Part shown: positions 1 to 8,503 of the stretch, one piece after another
Layout: every line of letters starts with the position of its first letter
Numbering within the stretch: the stretch's first letter is position 1
From: Pseudomonas sp. PDM05
GTDB taxonomy: Bacteria; Pseudomonadota; Gammaproteobacteria; Pseudomonadales; Pseudomonadaceae
Length of the DNA: 64,000 bases
Reading direction: 5' to 3'
Assembly (NCBI RefSeq): GCF_014851685.1
Contig: NZ_JACVAC010000002.1
Span: forward strand, 1 to 64,000
The notes under the pieces: generated by a model
What the model was told of the DNA's origin: nothing
The model's input: the letters and a program-made list of their open reading frames with translations, nothing else
Database searches by the model: none
Position numbers and translations under genes: made by a program

Positions 1-769
1 TCTGCACATGACCGCCACGGGTCAACTGCAGCACTCTCGGTGGCGGCGCCGCCTGATACAGGCGGATGCCATTGGCCAGGGGCACGATCGGGTCGTCCAG
101 GCTGTGGAACAGCAGCTTCGGCACGCCGGTCAGCCTGGGCATGTCATGGATGGCACTGTCGCGGTCCGGCACCAGCCAGGACAAGGGCACTTGCAACGGC
201 CATGTTAACCAGGAGGTGCTCAGCGCGAATTGTCCTACATCACGATAACTGGCGGGCACTCCGTCCAGCACCAGCGCCTTGAGCTGCGCCTGACGCTGCG
301 GATGGCCCGCCAGGTAATGCACCGCCAGCGCACCGCCGAGACTCTGACCGAGGACGATCAACGGTTGGTGCTGGGTTTCGGCGGCGGTGTCGATCCAGCT
401 GAACGCCGCGTCGAGGTCCTGGTAGACCGCCGGCAGCGATGGTTTGCCTTCGGACAGGCCATAACCGCGATAGTCCAGGAGCAGTACCTGATAGCCCTGT
501 TCCGGCAACCACCAACTGCCACCGAGGTGCCAGGCCAGGTTGCCGCCGTTGCCGTGCAGGTGCAGTACGGTGCCCTTGAGCGGCACACCAGGCTTGGCCG
601 GCAGCCACCAGGCGTGGAGTTTCACCCCATCGGCGGTGGTGAGGGTCACGTCACGGTAGGCCAGGTGGGCTTTTTCCGGGGTGAACGGCAGGCCGGGCTC
701 GGGGTAGAACAGCAGGGAGCTGCAACCGTTCAAGGTCAGTAGCAGGCACAGAATGCCGAGGATTCTCAT
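1..769 (-). CDS. alpha/beta hydrolase lipoprotein (partial, C-terminus beyond window)
   Basis: Read leftwards from the ATG at 769, the frame stays open to the window edge (256 codons visible). The N-terminus has a hydrophobic signal ending in a lipobox (LNGC, Cys16), so it is probably a membrane-anchored lipoprotein. The fold markers of a serine alpha/beta hydrolase are present: an HGNGGN oxyanion region near residue 72, the nucleophile elbow GQSLGG (Ser143), an acid in HSLDDP, and a His in GGHVQ at the cut edge. It resembles the BEM46/YfhR-type hydrolases; the substrate cannot be told. In P. aeruginosa a similar gene lies beyond the lysS-side TetR gene, which fits this position. The last residues are missing only because the window ends. 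Confidence 0.85.
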   Translation of the reverse strand, partial: MRILGILCLLLTLNGCSSLLFYPEPGLPFTPEKAHLAYRDVTLTTADGVKLHAWWLPAKPGVPLKGTVLHLHGNGGNLAWHLGGSWWLPEQGYQVLLLDYRGYGLSEGKPSLPAVYQDLDAAFSWIDTAAETQHQPLIVLGQSLGGALAVHYLAGHPQRQAQLKALVLDGVPASYRDVGQFALSTSWLTWPLQVPLSWLVPDRDSAIHDMPRLTGVPKLLFHSLDDPIVPLANGIRLYQAAPPPRVLQLTRGGHVQ

Positions 770-834
770 CCGTTGAAGCCTCGCTATTATTCGATTTTCA
801 GACTCACAGTGACTCAACAGTGGGAGCGGGGTTC

Positions 835-923
835 TGTGGGAGCGGGCTTGCTCGCGAAGACGGAGTGTCAGCCAACTCATTCGTATCTGACACACCGCCT
901 TCGCGAGCAAGCCCGCTCCCACA
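835..923. repeat. REP inverted pair
   Basis: TGTGGGAGCGGGCTTGCTCG at the left end is repeated as its reverse complement at the right end, with about 45 bases of variable sequence between. This is the common Pseudomonas REP doublet (REPIN-like). It lies between the convergent ends of nothing: both flanking genes point left, so it sits in the leader of the hydrolase. A second partial copy of the GTGGGAGCGGG start lies just before it at 820-831. Confidence 0.9.
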
Positions 924-955
924 CAAGCTCTCTACCACATTGAGATCCGGTTTCG

Positions 956-2233
956 TCAGAGGATGTTGGAGTAATCCGCCTCGATCCGATCCAGGCTCAG
1001 GTGATTGAGGAAGTTGGAGAAGCACATCCATGCCGCCAGCGCATTCATGTCGCGAAACTGCTCGGGCAGGTATTTGGGCGGCACCACCAGGCCTTCATCC
1101 ACCAGTTGGCGCAAGGTGCGCATGTCCTCCAGGGTGGTCTTGCCGCAGAACAACAGCGGCACTTGCTCCAGCTTGCCTTTACGCACGGCCAGCTGGATGT
1201 AGTTGTAGACCATGATAAAGCCCTTGAGGTAGGACAAATCCTTGGTAAACGGCAGCCCCGTCGGCACCGAGCCACGGAAGACGCGACTGGCGTTGCCGTA
1301 GCTTTCGGCCATTTCAAAGCCCTGCTCACGGAAGAACTCGAATACCTGCAAGAAGTCGGCGCCCTCCTCCACCATGTGGATGGCGCGGGTGCGGTTGGTC
1401 AGTTTGCGCAGGCGGCTTGGGTAGGAGGCAAAGGTGATGATCTCCATCAGGATCGCCAGGCCTTCCTGGGTCACGGTGGAGGACGGCGGGCCCTTGGACA
1501 GGAAGGTGCAGATCGGCTGGTTCTGGCCGTTGAGGGTGGTGCCCACGTGCACCAGGCCTTCATGCACCTCCAGGGCACGCACGTCGCGGTCGTTGAACAT
1601 CGCGTCGGCGCGGATCTTGATGTAGTCGGCGCCGGCGGCGGCATCGGCGACGATGCCGTCGGACTCGAACACGCGGATGGTTTCTTCGGCCTCGCCAAAC
1701 ACCTTGTTCAGGCGGGTTTGCAGCAGGGCCACGGCGTCCTTGGCGGTGAGGGTCTTGGCCTCATCCTTCAAGTCGCCACGGCCGTCGATATTGTTCAGGT
1801 AATCGGAAAGCATCAGGCCCAGGTCCGCCAGGGTCGGGTCGCCGGCGTGGAAGGCATCGGAAGCGGCGCCGTAGAGCTCCTGGGAAATCAGGCCGAAATC
1901 CTCGGTGCCACGCGCTTCGAGCATGCGCACCACCATGCGGTATTCCTTGCACATGCGGCGCATGATCTGCCCCACCGGGCTGAACTGGCCGAGGCGACGG
2001 GTGATGTCGCGCTCGATGTTCTGGAATTCCAGCTTGACCGCACTGGAGTCGAACGACAACGGTCGGTTCTGGTAATAGTCGCGGCTCACGGCAGGCATTT
2101 CCTTGCCCTTGGCCTTGAGGAATCCCTGGCGAATGTTGTCGTCCCACTTCACAGCGTCGAGGACGCGAATCGGTGTTTGTGCCAGCACAATGCGATCAGA
2201 CAAGGTGCGTATCGTCTGCTGGTAATCGTCCAC
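956..2233 (-). CDS. DUF1704 / QEGLA-motif protein, MATCAP-like putative metallopeptidase
   Basis: A 425-residue protein starting at GTG 2233, with an AGGAAG ribosome site about 9 nt upstream. It carries HEGLVH at residues 224-229 (an HExxxH zinc-binding pattern) and the family signature QEGLA at 256-260, whose Glu is a likely third metal ligand. Bacterial members are usually labelled flavohemoglobin expression-modulating QEGLA motif proteins. The eukaryotic DUF1704 relatives (MATCAP/KIAA0895L) are tubulin tyrosine carboxypeptidases using this same HExxxH plus Glu site. A zinc carboxypeptidase-like activity is therefore the best guess, but the bacterial substrate is unknown. It has no signal peptide and is expected to be cytoplasmic. 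The upstream TetR gene is encoded in the same direction, 61 bp away. Confidence 0.85.
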   Translation of the reverse strand: MDDYQQTIRTLSDRIVLAQTPIRVLDAVKWDDNIRQGFLKAKGKEMPAVSRDYYQNRPLSFDSSAVKLEFQNIERDITRRLGQFSPVGQIMRRMCKEYRMVVRMLEARGTEDFGLISQELYGAASDAFHAGDPTLADLGLMLSDYLNNIDGRGDLKDEAKTLTAKDAVALLQTRLNKVFGEAEETIRVFESDGIVADAAAGADYIKIRADAMFNDRDVRALEVHEGLVHVGTTLNGQNQPICTFLSKGPPSSTVTQEGLAILMEIITFASYPSRLRKLTNRTRAIHMVEEGADFLQVFEFFREQGFEMAESYGNASRVFRGSVPTGLPFTKDLSYLKGFIMVYNYIQLAVRKGKLEQVPLLFCGKTTLEDMRTLRQLVDEGLVVPPKYLPEQFRDMNALAAWMCFSNFLNHLSLDRIEADYSNIL

Positions 2234-2294
2234 CTGATGCTTCCTCTTTAAACGTTATGTGCCCGCGCGCGGCCCCGCGTGTCAGCAGCCTACG

Positions 2295-3011
2295 TCAGAC
2301 CGAAGCCAACACCAAATGCATGTAGCGCTTGAGGATCTCAAGCATCTCCTCAGCGGTCAGCGGTTCGGGGCTGCCCAGCAGGCCCTGATACTCCATCCGA
2401 CCGATTATAGCCGTCAACACCTTGGCATCCTGTTGTGGCTCGCGCGAACCCAGTACCCGGAAAAACTGCTCGGTGCCCTGCAACAGGATCTGCTGGTGGG
2501 AACGCACCAGTTCGGCCAGGCGCGGGTTCAACAGAGCCTCCTGGCGAAAGGCCTGCTCGGCCATCAGGTGTTCGCGCCGGTTGGTCAGCTGACGCATCAC
2601 GTAATCGGCGGTCAGCCGCGCAATGTCGTCGGCCAGCTGCGAACGCGACTGCGGGCTGCCATCGCCATAAGCGACCATTTCCCGCAGCAGGCCCTCGTTG
2701 CGCACCCACAGCTTGCCCATGAACTCGGCGCTGCGTTCGACGTACTGAGCAAAGGTATCGGTAAGCAGATCATCGATGTCCTTGAAGTAATAGGTGGTGG
2801 CCGACAATGGCACCCCCGCCTCCGCCGCCACTGCCCGATGGCGAACGGCGCGAACGCCATCACGCACGACGATGCGCATGGCCGCATCGAGAATATCTTG
2901 CCGGCGCTGCTCACTGCCCCGGCGGCTGGCCTTGCGGCCCTGATACTGGACGCTTTCCACCACAGCGGCAGCAATGCCGGCGGCGCTTTCTTGAGCGGTT
3001 ACGCGGTTCAC
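2295..3011 (-). CDS. TetR-family transcriptional regulator
   Basis: 238 residues from a GTG start at 3011 (AAGGATG ribosome site upstream). The N-terminal helix-turn-helix is typical of TetR proteins: RRQDILDAAMRIVVRDG, then VRHRAVAAEAGVPLSATTYY at about residues 55-75. The rest is a ligand-binding helical domain with no recognisable ligand. It has an N-terminal extension of about 30 residues. An equivalent TetR gene flanks lysS in P. aeruginosa, so the linkage is conserved. Likely targets are itself or the adjacent DUF1704 gene; this is inferred from position only. Confidence 0.9.
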   Translation of the reverse strand: MNRVTAQESAAGIAAAVVESVQYQGRKASRRGSEQRRQDILDAAMRIVVRDGVRAVRHRAVAAEAGVPLSATTYYFKDIDDLLTDTFAQYVERSAEFMGKLWVRNEGLLREMVAYGDGSPQSRSQLADDIARLTADYVMRQLTNRREHLMAEQAFRQEALLNPRLAELVRSHQQILLQGTEQFFRVLGSREPQQDAKVLTAIIGRMEYQGLLGSPEPLTAEEMLEILKRYMHLVLASV

Positions 3012-3074
3012 CCAAACACATCCTTGAATAGATCAAAACCTGGCGCTGTTTGCTTGACGCTTAAATACGCCGCA

Positions 3075-3103
3075 TAAAAAAGCCGCCTTATAAAAGGCGG
3101 CTT
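3075..3103 (-). terminator. intrinsic terminator of lysS
   Basis: A 10-bp perfect stem (AAGCCGCCTT / AAGGCGGCTT) with a 4-base loop, followed on the minus strand by a run of T, starts 15 bases after the lysS stop codon. Confidence 0.9.
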
Positions 3104-3118
3104 CGGATTTCACTACGC

Positions 3119-4621
3119 TTACGCTTGTGGCCGCATGTGCGGGAACAAGATCACATCACGGATCGACGGTGAGTTGGTCAACAGCATCACCAGGCGGTCG
3201 ATACCGATACCTTCACCTGCGGTCGGCGGCATGCCGTATTCCAGGGCGCGGACGAAGTCGGCGTCGTAGTGCATGGCTTCGTCGTCACCGGCGTCCTTGT
3301 CGGCCACCTGGGCCATGAAACGCTCGGCCTGGTCTTCCGCGTCGTTCAACTCGGAGTAGGCGTTGGCGATTTCGCGGCCACCGATGAACAGTTCGAAACG
3401 GTCGGTGACGTTCGGGTTGTCATCGTTGCGACGGGCCAGCGGCGACACTTCGAACGGGTACTGGGTAATGAAGTGCGGCTGTTCCAGCTTGTGCTCCACC
3501 AGTTCTTCGAAAATCATCACCTGCAGTTTGCCCAGGCCTTCGAAGCCCAGCACCTTGGCGCCGGCTTTCTTGGCGATGGCGCGGGCCTTGTCGATGTCGT
3601 TCAGGTCGTCAGCGGTCAACTCAGGGTTGTACTTGAGGATCGAATCGAACACCGACAGACGCACGAACGGCTCGCCGAAGTGGAACACCTTGTCGCCGTA
3701 CGGCACGTCGGTGCTGCCCAGGACCAGCTGTGCCAGCTCGCGGAACAGCTCTTCGGTCAGGTCCATGTTGTCTTCGTAGTCGGCGTAGGCCTGGTAGAAC
3801 TCCAACATGGTGAATTCTGGGTTGTGACGGGTCGAAACGCCTTCGTTACGGAAGTTGCGGTTGATCTCGAACACCTTTTCAAACCCGCCAACCACCAGGC
3901 GCTTGAGGTACAGCTCGGGGGCGATACGCAGGAACATTTCCATGTCCAGCGCGTTGTGGTGGGTCTCGAACGGCTTGGCTGCGGCACCACCGGGGATGGT
4001 TTGCAGCATCGGGGTTTCAACTTCGAGGAAGTCACGCTGCATCAGGAAGCTGCGGATGTGCGCGATGACTTGCGAACGTACGCGGAAAGTGTGGCGCACG
4101 TCTTCGTTGACGATCAGGTCAACGTAGCGCTGACGGTAGCGCTGCTCGGTGTCGGTCAGGCCGTGGTGCTTGTCCGGCAGCGGGCGCAGGGATTTGGTCA
4201 GCAGGCGTACTTCGGTCATTTCGACGTACAGGTCGCCCTTGCCGGAGCGGGCCAGGGTGCCGACGGCGGCAATGATGTCGCCCATGTCCCAGGTTTTCAC
4301 CGCGGCCAGGGTTTCTTCCGACAGGGTCTTGCGGTTGACGTAGACCTGGATGCGACCGGTCATGTCCTGGATCACCATGAACGAGCCACGGTTGAGCATG
4401 ATGCGACCGGCAACCTTGACCGGGATTGCAGCTTCTGCCAGTTCTTCCTTGGTCATGTCCGCGTATTTCTTCTGCAGTTCTTCGCAGTAGTGTTCGCGAC
4501 GGAAGTCGTTCGGGAAGGCATTGCCCTTGGCGCGCTCGGCAGCAAGCTTTTCCTTGCGCAGGGCGATCAGGGAGTTTTCTTCCTGTTGCAGGGCTTGCGG
4601 GTCGAGTTGTTGGTCGCTCAT
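3119..4621 (-). CDS. lysS: lysyl-tRNA synthetase, class II
   Basis: Charges tRNA-Lys with lysine in the cytoplasm. The product is 500 residues from ATG 4621 (MSDQQLDPQ), the usual length. A longer frame upstream reads through REP-like DNA and is rejected as the start. The N-terminal OB-fold anticodon domain and the class II catalytic core are both present, with motif 2 ([20 protein letters not shown]) and motif 3 (GIGIDRLVM) clear. prfB lies just upstream in the same direction, the classic prfB-lysS arrangement, with a REP-like sequence in the 109-bp gap. A strong terminator follows the gene. Confidence 0.98.
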   Translation of the reverse strand: MSDQQLDPQALQQEENSLIALRKEKLAAERAKGNAFPNDFRREHYCEELQKKYADMTKEELAEAAIPVKVAGRIMLNRGSFMVIQDMTGRIQVYVNRKTLSEETLAAVKTWDMGDIIAAVGTLARSGKGDLYVEMTEVRLLTKSLRPLPDKHHGLTDTEQRYRQRYVDLIVNEDVRHTFRVRSQVIAHIRSFLMQRDFLEVETPMLQTIPGGAAAKPFETHHNALDMEMFLRIAPELYLKRLVVGGFEKVFEINRNFRNEGVSTRHNPEFTMLEFYQAYADYEDNMDLTEELFRELAQLVLGSTDVPYGDKVFHFGEPFVRLSVFDSILKYNPELTADDLNDIDKARAIAKKAGAKVLGFEGLGKLQVMIFEELVEHKLEQPHFITQYPFEVSPLARRNDDNPNVTDRFELFIGGREIANAYSELNDAEDQAERFMAQVADKDAGDDEAMHYDADFVRALEYGMPPTAGEGIGIDRLVMLLTNSPSIRDVILFPHMRPQA

Positions 4622-4649
4622 GTCTTTAAATATTCCATCAGGTTCGTTG

Positions 4650-4693
4650 CCCCAGCCTGCGGCTGGGGATCGCGGGCAAGCCCGCTCCCACAG
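4650..4693. repeat. single REP-like hairpin between prfB and lysS
   Basis: CCCCAGCCTGCGGCTGGGG forms a perfect hairpin. It is followed at once by one half-REP (CGCGGGCAAGCCCGCTCCCA), itself partly palindromic. Only one REP unit is present, unlike the doublets elsewhere in the window. Confidence 0.7.
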
Positions 4694-4730
4694 GGATCGA
4701 GGGGTGTCAGGCAATCCCGCATTGCATGTG

Positions 4731-5826
4731 TTACAGGCCTGATTTCAGGCTGGCTTCCAGGTATTCGTCGATGTCGCCGTCGAGCACCTTGTCGCAGTCA
4801 CTGCGTTCGATGTTAGTGCGCAAATCCTTGATCCGCGATGCATCAAGCACATAGGAGCGGATCTGGTGACCCCAGCCGATGTCCGACTTGGTGTCTTCCA
4901 GCGCTTGCGAGGCGGCATTGCGCTTCTGCATTTCCTGCTCGTACAACTTGGCCCGCAGCATTTTCATGGCGGTGTCTTTGTTGGCGTGCTGGGAACGTTC
5001 GTTCTGGCAGCTGACCACGGTGTTGGTCGGTACGTGGGTGATACGTACGGCCGAGTCGGTGGTGTTTACGTGCTGGCCACCGGCACCGGAGGAACGGTAG
5101 GTGTCGATGCGCAAGTCGGCCGGGTTGATCTCGATTTCGACCTTGTCGTCGATCTCTGGCGAGACGAACACCGCGCAGAACGAGGTGTGGCGACGGTTGC
5201 CGGAGTCGAACGGGCTCTTGCGTACCAGGCGGTGCACGCCGATCTCGGTGCGCAACCAGCCAAAGGCGTATTCACCCTTGATATGCACGGTCGCGCCCTT
5301 GATACCGGCGACTTCACCGGCGGACAGTTCCATGATGGTCGCGTCGAAACCGCGCTTGTCGGCCCAGCGCAGGTACATGCGCAGCAGGATATTGGCCCAG
5401 TCCTGGGCCTCGGTACCACCGGAGCCGGCCTGGATGTCCAGGTAGGCGTTGTTGGGGTCCATTTCATGGCTGAACATGCGGCGGAATTCGAGTTTGGCGA
5501 GGTTTTCCTCGAGACGGGCCAGCTCGGCGATGACATCGCCCACTGCGCCTTCGTCGTTTTCCTCGACGGCCATGTCCAGCAGGTCACGGCAATCGGCCAG
5601 ACCGGTGTTCAGTTCGTCGAGGGTGTCGACGATCTGCGCCAGCGCAGCGCGCTCGCGGCCCAGTTCCTGGGCGTATTCAGGTTTGTTCCAGACAGCAGGA
5701 TCTTCAAGCTCGCGATTGACTTCGGTCAGACGCTCATGCTTTTGATCGTAGTCAAAGATACCCCCGAATAGTTTCGGAGCGCTCGGACAGGTCCTTGATG
5801 GTGTTAAGGATCGGGTTGATTTCCAT
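4731..5826 (-). CDS. prfB: peptide chain release factor 2, with programmed +1 frameshift
   Basis: RF2 ends translation at UGA and UAA. Translation starts at ATG 5826 ([10 protein letters not shown]) and runs 24 codons to CTT TGA C. The in-frame TGA is at 5754-5752. Skipping one base (5754) gives the long frame that continues DYDQKHERL to the stop at 4731. The slippery CTT and a G-rich Shine-Dalgarno-like stretch (CGGGGG, 5766-5761) just before it are the classic autoregulatory signal. The RF2 landmarks are present downstream: the SPF anticodon-like tripeptide ([11 protein letters not shown]) and the catalytic GGQ (GAGGQHVN). The total is about 364 residues, the normal size. A single uninterrupted frame that starts at 5954 does not encode the true N-terminus. 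Confidence 0.97.
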
Positions 5827-5916
5827 GGCGGGCAGCACTCGTTGGCGAACTTTTGAAAGCCGGCGAGTATAACGGGAAATGGGGGGCAGCGGCAGCCCGC
5901 TTGGCGAAAAGGCTCG

Positions 5917-6435
5917 GGGTTGGTGGGCATATCCGTTGCTGCGGTAACGGCCACTTAGGGTTTCGCTCTTACAGCGACTCACTTTTGGAAAGAGCCCAAA
6001 AGTAAGCAAAAGGCTCTTGCCCCAACACTCGGCACCTCGCTTAGGCTCGGTGTGCCCGTAATCCGCCATGGATTTGAGGGGCCGCCCAAGATCAAAAGCC
6101 AGAGCCAGAGCCAGAGCAAACTACAGTTCCATCTGAATACATGGAGATCCAAATGTGGGAGCGGGCTTGCTCGCGAATGCGGTGTGTCAGTCAACTCATT
6201 CATTGACTGATCCACCGCATTCGCGAGCAAGCCCGCTCCCACAGTTTTGACCCCGTTCAACCCGCCCATGCCGGTCGGCTCCAAGGCCGCCGCGCCCTGA
6301 CTTTTGATCTTGGGTCGCCCCGTCAAACACGCTGGCCGTTTGGTTACTTTTGGGTCCCTCCAAAAGTGACCCGCTGTAAGAGCGGAACCATAAGCAGCCG
6401 TTACCGAAGAAACGGATATGTACCCAGCGAACCCC
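5917..6435. repeat. long palindromic intergenic element with nested REP doublet
   Basis: The two ends are imperfect inverted copies. The left arm (5917-6090) and the reversed right arm (6435-6300) share blocks such as CGGTAACGGC, CGCTCTTACAGCG, TCACTTTTGGA, CCCAAAAGTAA and CCCAAGATCAAAAG in the same order. The centre holds a separate REP pair (6154-6243). The element fills the whole 613-bp gap between prfB and wspR and abuts the wspR stop. Similar long palindromic intergenic repeats occur in fluorescent pseudomonads. I see no believable gene in it; the frames that cross it are accidental. Confidence 0.75.
6154..6243. repeat. REP inverted pair (nested)
   Basis: A TGTGGGAGCGGGCTTGCTCG unit and its reverse complement are separated by a short spacer. 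The pair lies inside the longer palindromic element, between wspR and prfB. Confidence 0.9.
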
Positions 6436-6439
6436 AGCC

Positions 6440-7441
6440 CTACTCGATCCCCACCTGATTGCGCCCATTATGCTTGGCCGTATACAACCCCTTGTCCGCC
6501 GCCAATATCAACTGCCGGCAATCACCGCCCTGCTGCGGCGTAACGGTGGACAGGCCAATACTGACGGTCAGGCTCGCACCTTCCGTCGGCGCAATGTGCG
6601 GGATCTTCAGCGCCGCAACCGCCATGCGCAGCTTCTCGGCCACCAGGCGTGCGCCACCCGGCGAGGTGTTCGGCAGCACCAGCGCGAACTCTTCGCCGCC
6701 ATAACGCGCCGGCAGGTCCGAAGGACGACTGCTGGCATCGCGGATGGTCGCGGCGACTTTGCGCAGGGCTTCATCGCCTTCGACGTGGCCAAAGCTGTCG
6801 TTGTAGGTCTTGAAGAAGTCCACATCGATCATCAGCAACGACAACTGGGTCTGGTCACGCATGGCGCGGCGCCATTCCAGCTCCAGGTATTCGTCGAAGT
6901 GGCGACGGTTGGACAGCCCGGTGAGGCCATCGGAGTTCATCAACCGTTGCAGCACCAGGTTGGTGTCGAGCAACTGCTGCTGGCTGACCCGCAGTGCGCG
7001 ATACGCCGCATCACGCTGCAGCAGGGTCATGTAGGAGCGCGAGTGATAGCGGATACGCGCCACCAGCTCGATGTTGTCCGGCAACTTGACCAGATAGTCG
7101 TTGGCCCCGGCCGAGAACGCCGCGCTCTTGATCAGCGGGTCTTCCTTGGTCGAAAGCACGATGATCGGGATGTTCGCCGTGGCCGGGTGGTTGCGGTAGT
7201 CGCGCACCAACGTCAGCCCGTCGAGACCGGGCATGACCAGGTCTTGCAGGATCACCGTCGGCTTGATGCGGATCGCCTGGGCGATGGCCTGGTGCGGGTC
7301 GGCGCAAAAATGGAAGTCGATGTTTTCTTCGTGGGCCAGCCCACGCCGTACGGCTTCGCCGATCATGGCCTGGTCGTCGACCAGCAACACCATGGCGGCG
7401 TTTTCGTCGGTCTTGATGTCGTCGATCTGTAAATCATTCAT
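6440..7441 (-). CDS. wspR: WspR, response regulator diguanylate cyclase
   Basis: Makes cyclic di-GMP from GTP when phosphorylated by WspE, driving attachment and wrinkly colonies. It is 333 residues from ATG 7441, with AGGTGA upstream; a TTG two codons earlier is less likely. The receiver domain covers residues 18-135 with phospho-acceptor Asp67 ([12 protein letters not shown]). A helical linker leads to a GGDEF domain whose active loop is GGEEF (248-252). The product-inhibition site RPSD (239-242) lies five residues before it, so feedback control by c-di-GMP should be intact. The gene is last in the wsp operon, 51 bp after wspF, and the only wsp gene not overlapping its neighbour. Confidence 0.97.
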   Translation of the reverse strand: MNDLQIDDIKTDENAAMVLLVDDQAMIGEAVRRGLAHEENIDFHFCADPHQAIAQAIRIKPTVILQDLVMPGLDGLTLVRDYRNHPATANIPIIVLSTKEDPLIKSAAFSAGANDYLVKLPDNIELVARIRYHSRSYMTLLQRDAAYRALRVSQQQLLDTNLVLQRLMNSDGLTGLSNRRHFDEYLELEWRRAMRDQTQLSLLMIDVDFFKTYNDSFGHVEGDEALRKVAATIRDASSRPSDLPARYGGEEFALVLPNTSPGGARLVAEKLRMAVAALKIPHIAPTEGASLTVSIGLSTVTPQQGGDCRQLILAADKGLYTAKHNGRNQVGIE

Positions 7442-7492
7442 GTGCAATCACCTGAATTACGGCCTGCAAGCCAGCACCGCGAGAGGTCATGT

Positions 7493-8503
7493 TCACTTTG
7501 CAAAGACCTCCAGCAGTCGGGGCGCAATTCTATCCAGTGGGCGAATTTCAACAGCAGCATCAATCGCCGCCGCCGCTTTGGGCATGCCATACACCGCACA
7601 GCTCTGCTGATCCTGGGCGATGGTCAAATATCCTTGTTCACGCATGAGTTTGAGACCCTGGGCACCGTCGCGGCCCATGCCGGTCAGCAATACACCGACC
7701 GCGTCGCCGTTCCAGTGGCTGGCAACGCTCTCGAAGAACACATCGATGGAAGGCCGGTAAATCTCGTTCACCGGCTCGGCGGTGTAGGCCAGGGTGCCGT
7801 TTTTCAACAGGCGGATATGGTGGTTGGTGCCGGCCAGCAACACCACGCCACTTTGTGGCGGCTCGCCTTCGCGGGCCAGGCGCACCGGCAGGCCCGAGGC
7901 GCTGCTCAACCATTCGGCCATGCCGGCGGCGAACACCTGGTCCACATGCTGCACCAGTACGATGGCCGCGGAAAAGTCCCGGGGCAAGCCCTTGAGCAGG
8001 ATTTCCAGGGCAGCCGGCCCACCCGCTGACGAACCAATCGCCACCAGGCTCTCGCGTTTGCCGGGGCTGCGCGGGGCTGCGGTCTCGGCGCGCACGCGGC
8101 TGCCGCGCTGGCCGATCAGCCAGCCGATATTGAGGATCTTGCGCAGCAACGGCGCCGCCGCGTCCTTGGGATTGCCCACGCCGAGCGCCGGCGTATCGAC
8201 CACATCCAGGGCGCCATGGCCCATGGCTTCGAACACGCGGCTGACGTTGGCCTGGCGGTCCACGGTGACGATCACGATGGCGCATGGGGTCTCGGCCATG
8301 ATCTGGCGCGTCGCCTCCACGCCGTCCATCACCGGCATGATCAGGTCCATCAGGATCAGGTCCGGGGTCACTTCAGCGCAGCGCTGCACCGCTTCCAGGC
8401 CATTGCTGGCCACCCACACCACCTGATGCGCAGGCTCGAAACTCAGGGCACGGCGCAAGGCCTCCACGGCCAGGGGCATGTCATTGACGATCCCAATCCT
8501 CAT
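7493..8503 (-). CDS. wspF: WspF, CheB-like methylesterase response regulator
   Basis: Removes methyl groups from the WspA receptor, and so damps the pathway; loss of WspF is the best-known route to constitutive WspR activity. It has 336 residues. The N-terminal receiver domain holds phospho-acceptor Asp in LILMDLIMPVMDG (about residue 54). The C-terminal CheB esterase domain has its catalytic set Ser (GSSAGGP), His (LVQHVDQ) and Asp (GMGRDGA). The frame is intact, so this strain should be wild type (smooth) for this locus. The start ATG overlaps the wspE stop by 4 bp (ATGA). Confidence 0.97.
   Translation of the reverse strand: MRIGIVNDMPLAVEALRRALSFEPAHQVVWVASNGLEAVQRCAEVTPDLILMDLIMPVMDGVEATRQIMAETPCAIVIVTVDRQANVSRVFEAMGHGALDVVDTPALGVGNPKDAAAPLLRKILNIGWLIGQRGSRVRAETAAPRSPGKRESLVAIGSSAGGPAALEILLKGLPRDFSAAIVLVQHVDQVFAAGMAEWLSSASGLPVRLAREGEPPQSGVVLLAGTNHHIRLLKNGTLAYTAEPVNEIYRPSIDVFFESVASHWNGDAVGVLLTGMGRDGAQGLKLMREQGYLTIAQDQQSCAVYGMPKAAAAIDAAVEIRPLDRIAPRLLEVFAK

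Noticed and set aside
1001..2251. Rightward open frame of 416 codons
   Set aside because: Antisense to the DUF1704 gene; low-complexity His/Gln/Gly composition typical of shadows.
3269..4816. Rightward open frame of 515 codons
   Set aside because: Exactly antisense to lysS, with shadow-type composition.
5979..6326. 115-codon leftward frame in the prfB-wspR gap
   Set aside because: Lies wholly within the palindromic element and REP pair; no ribosome site or domain.
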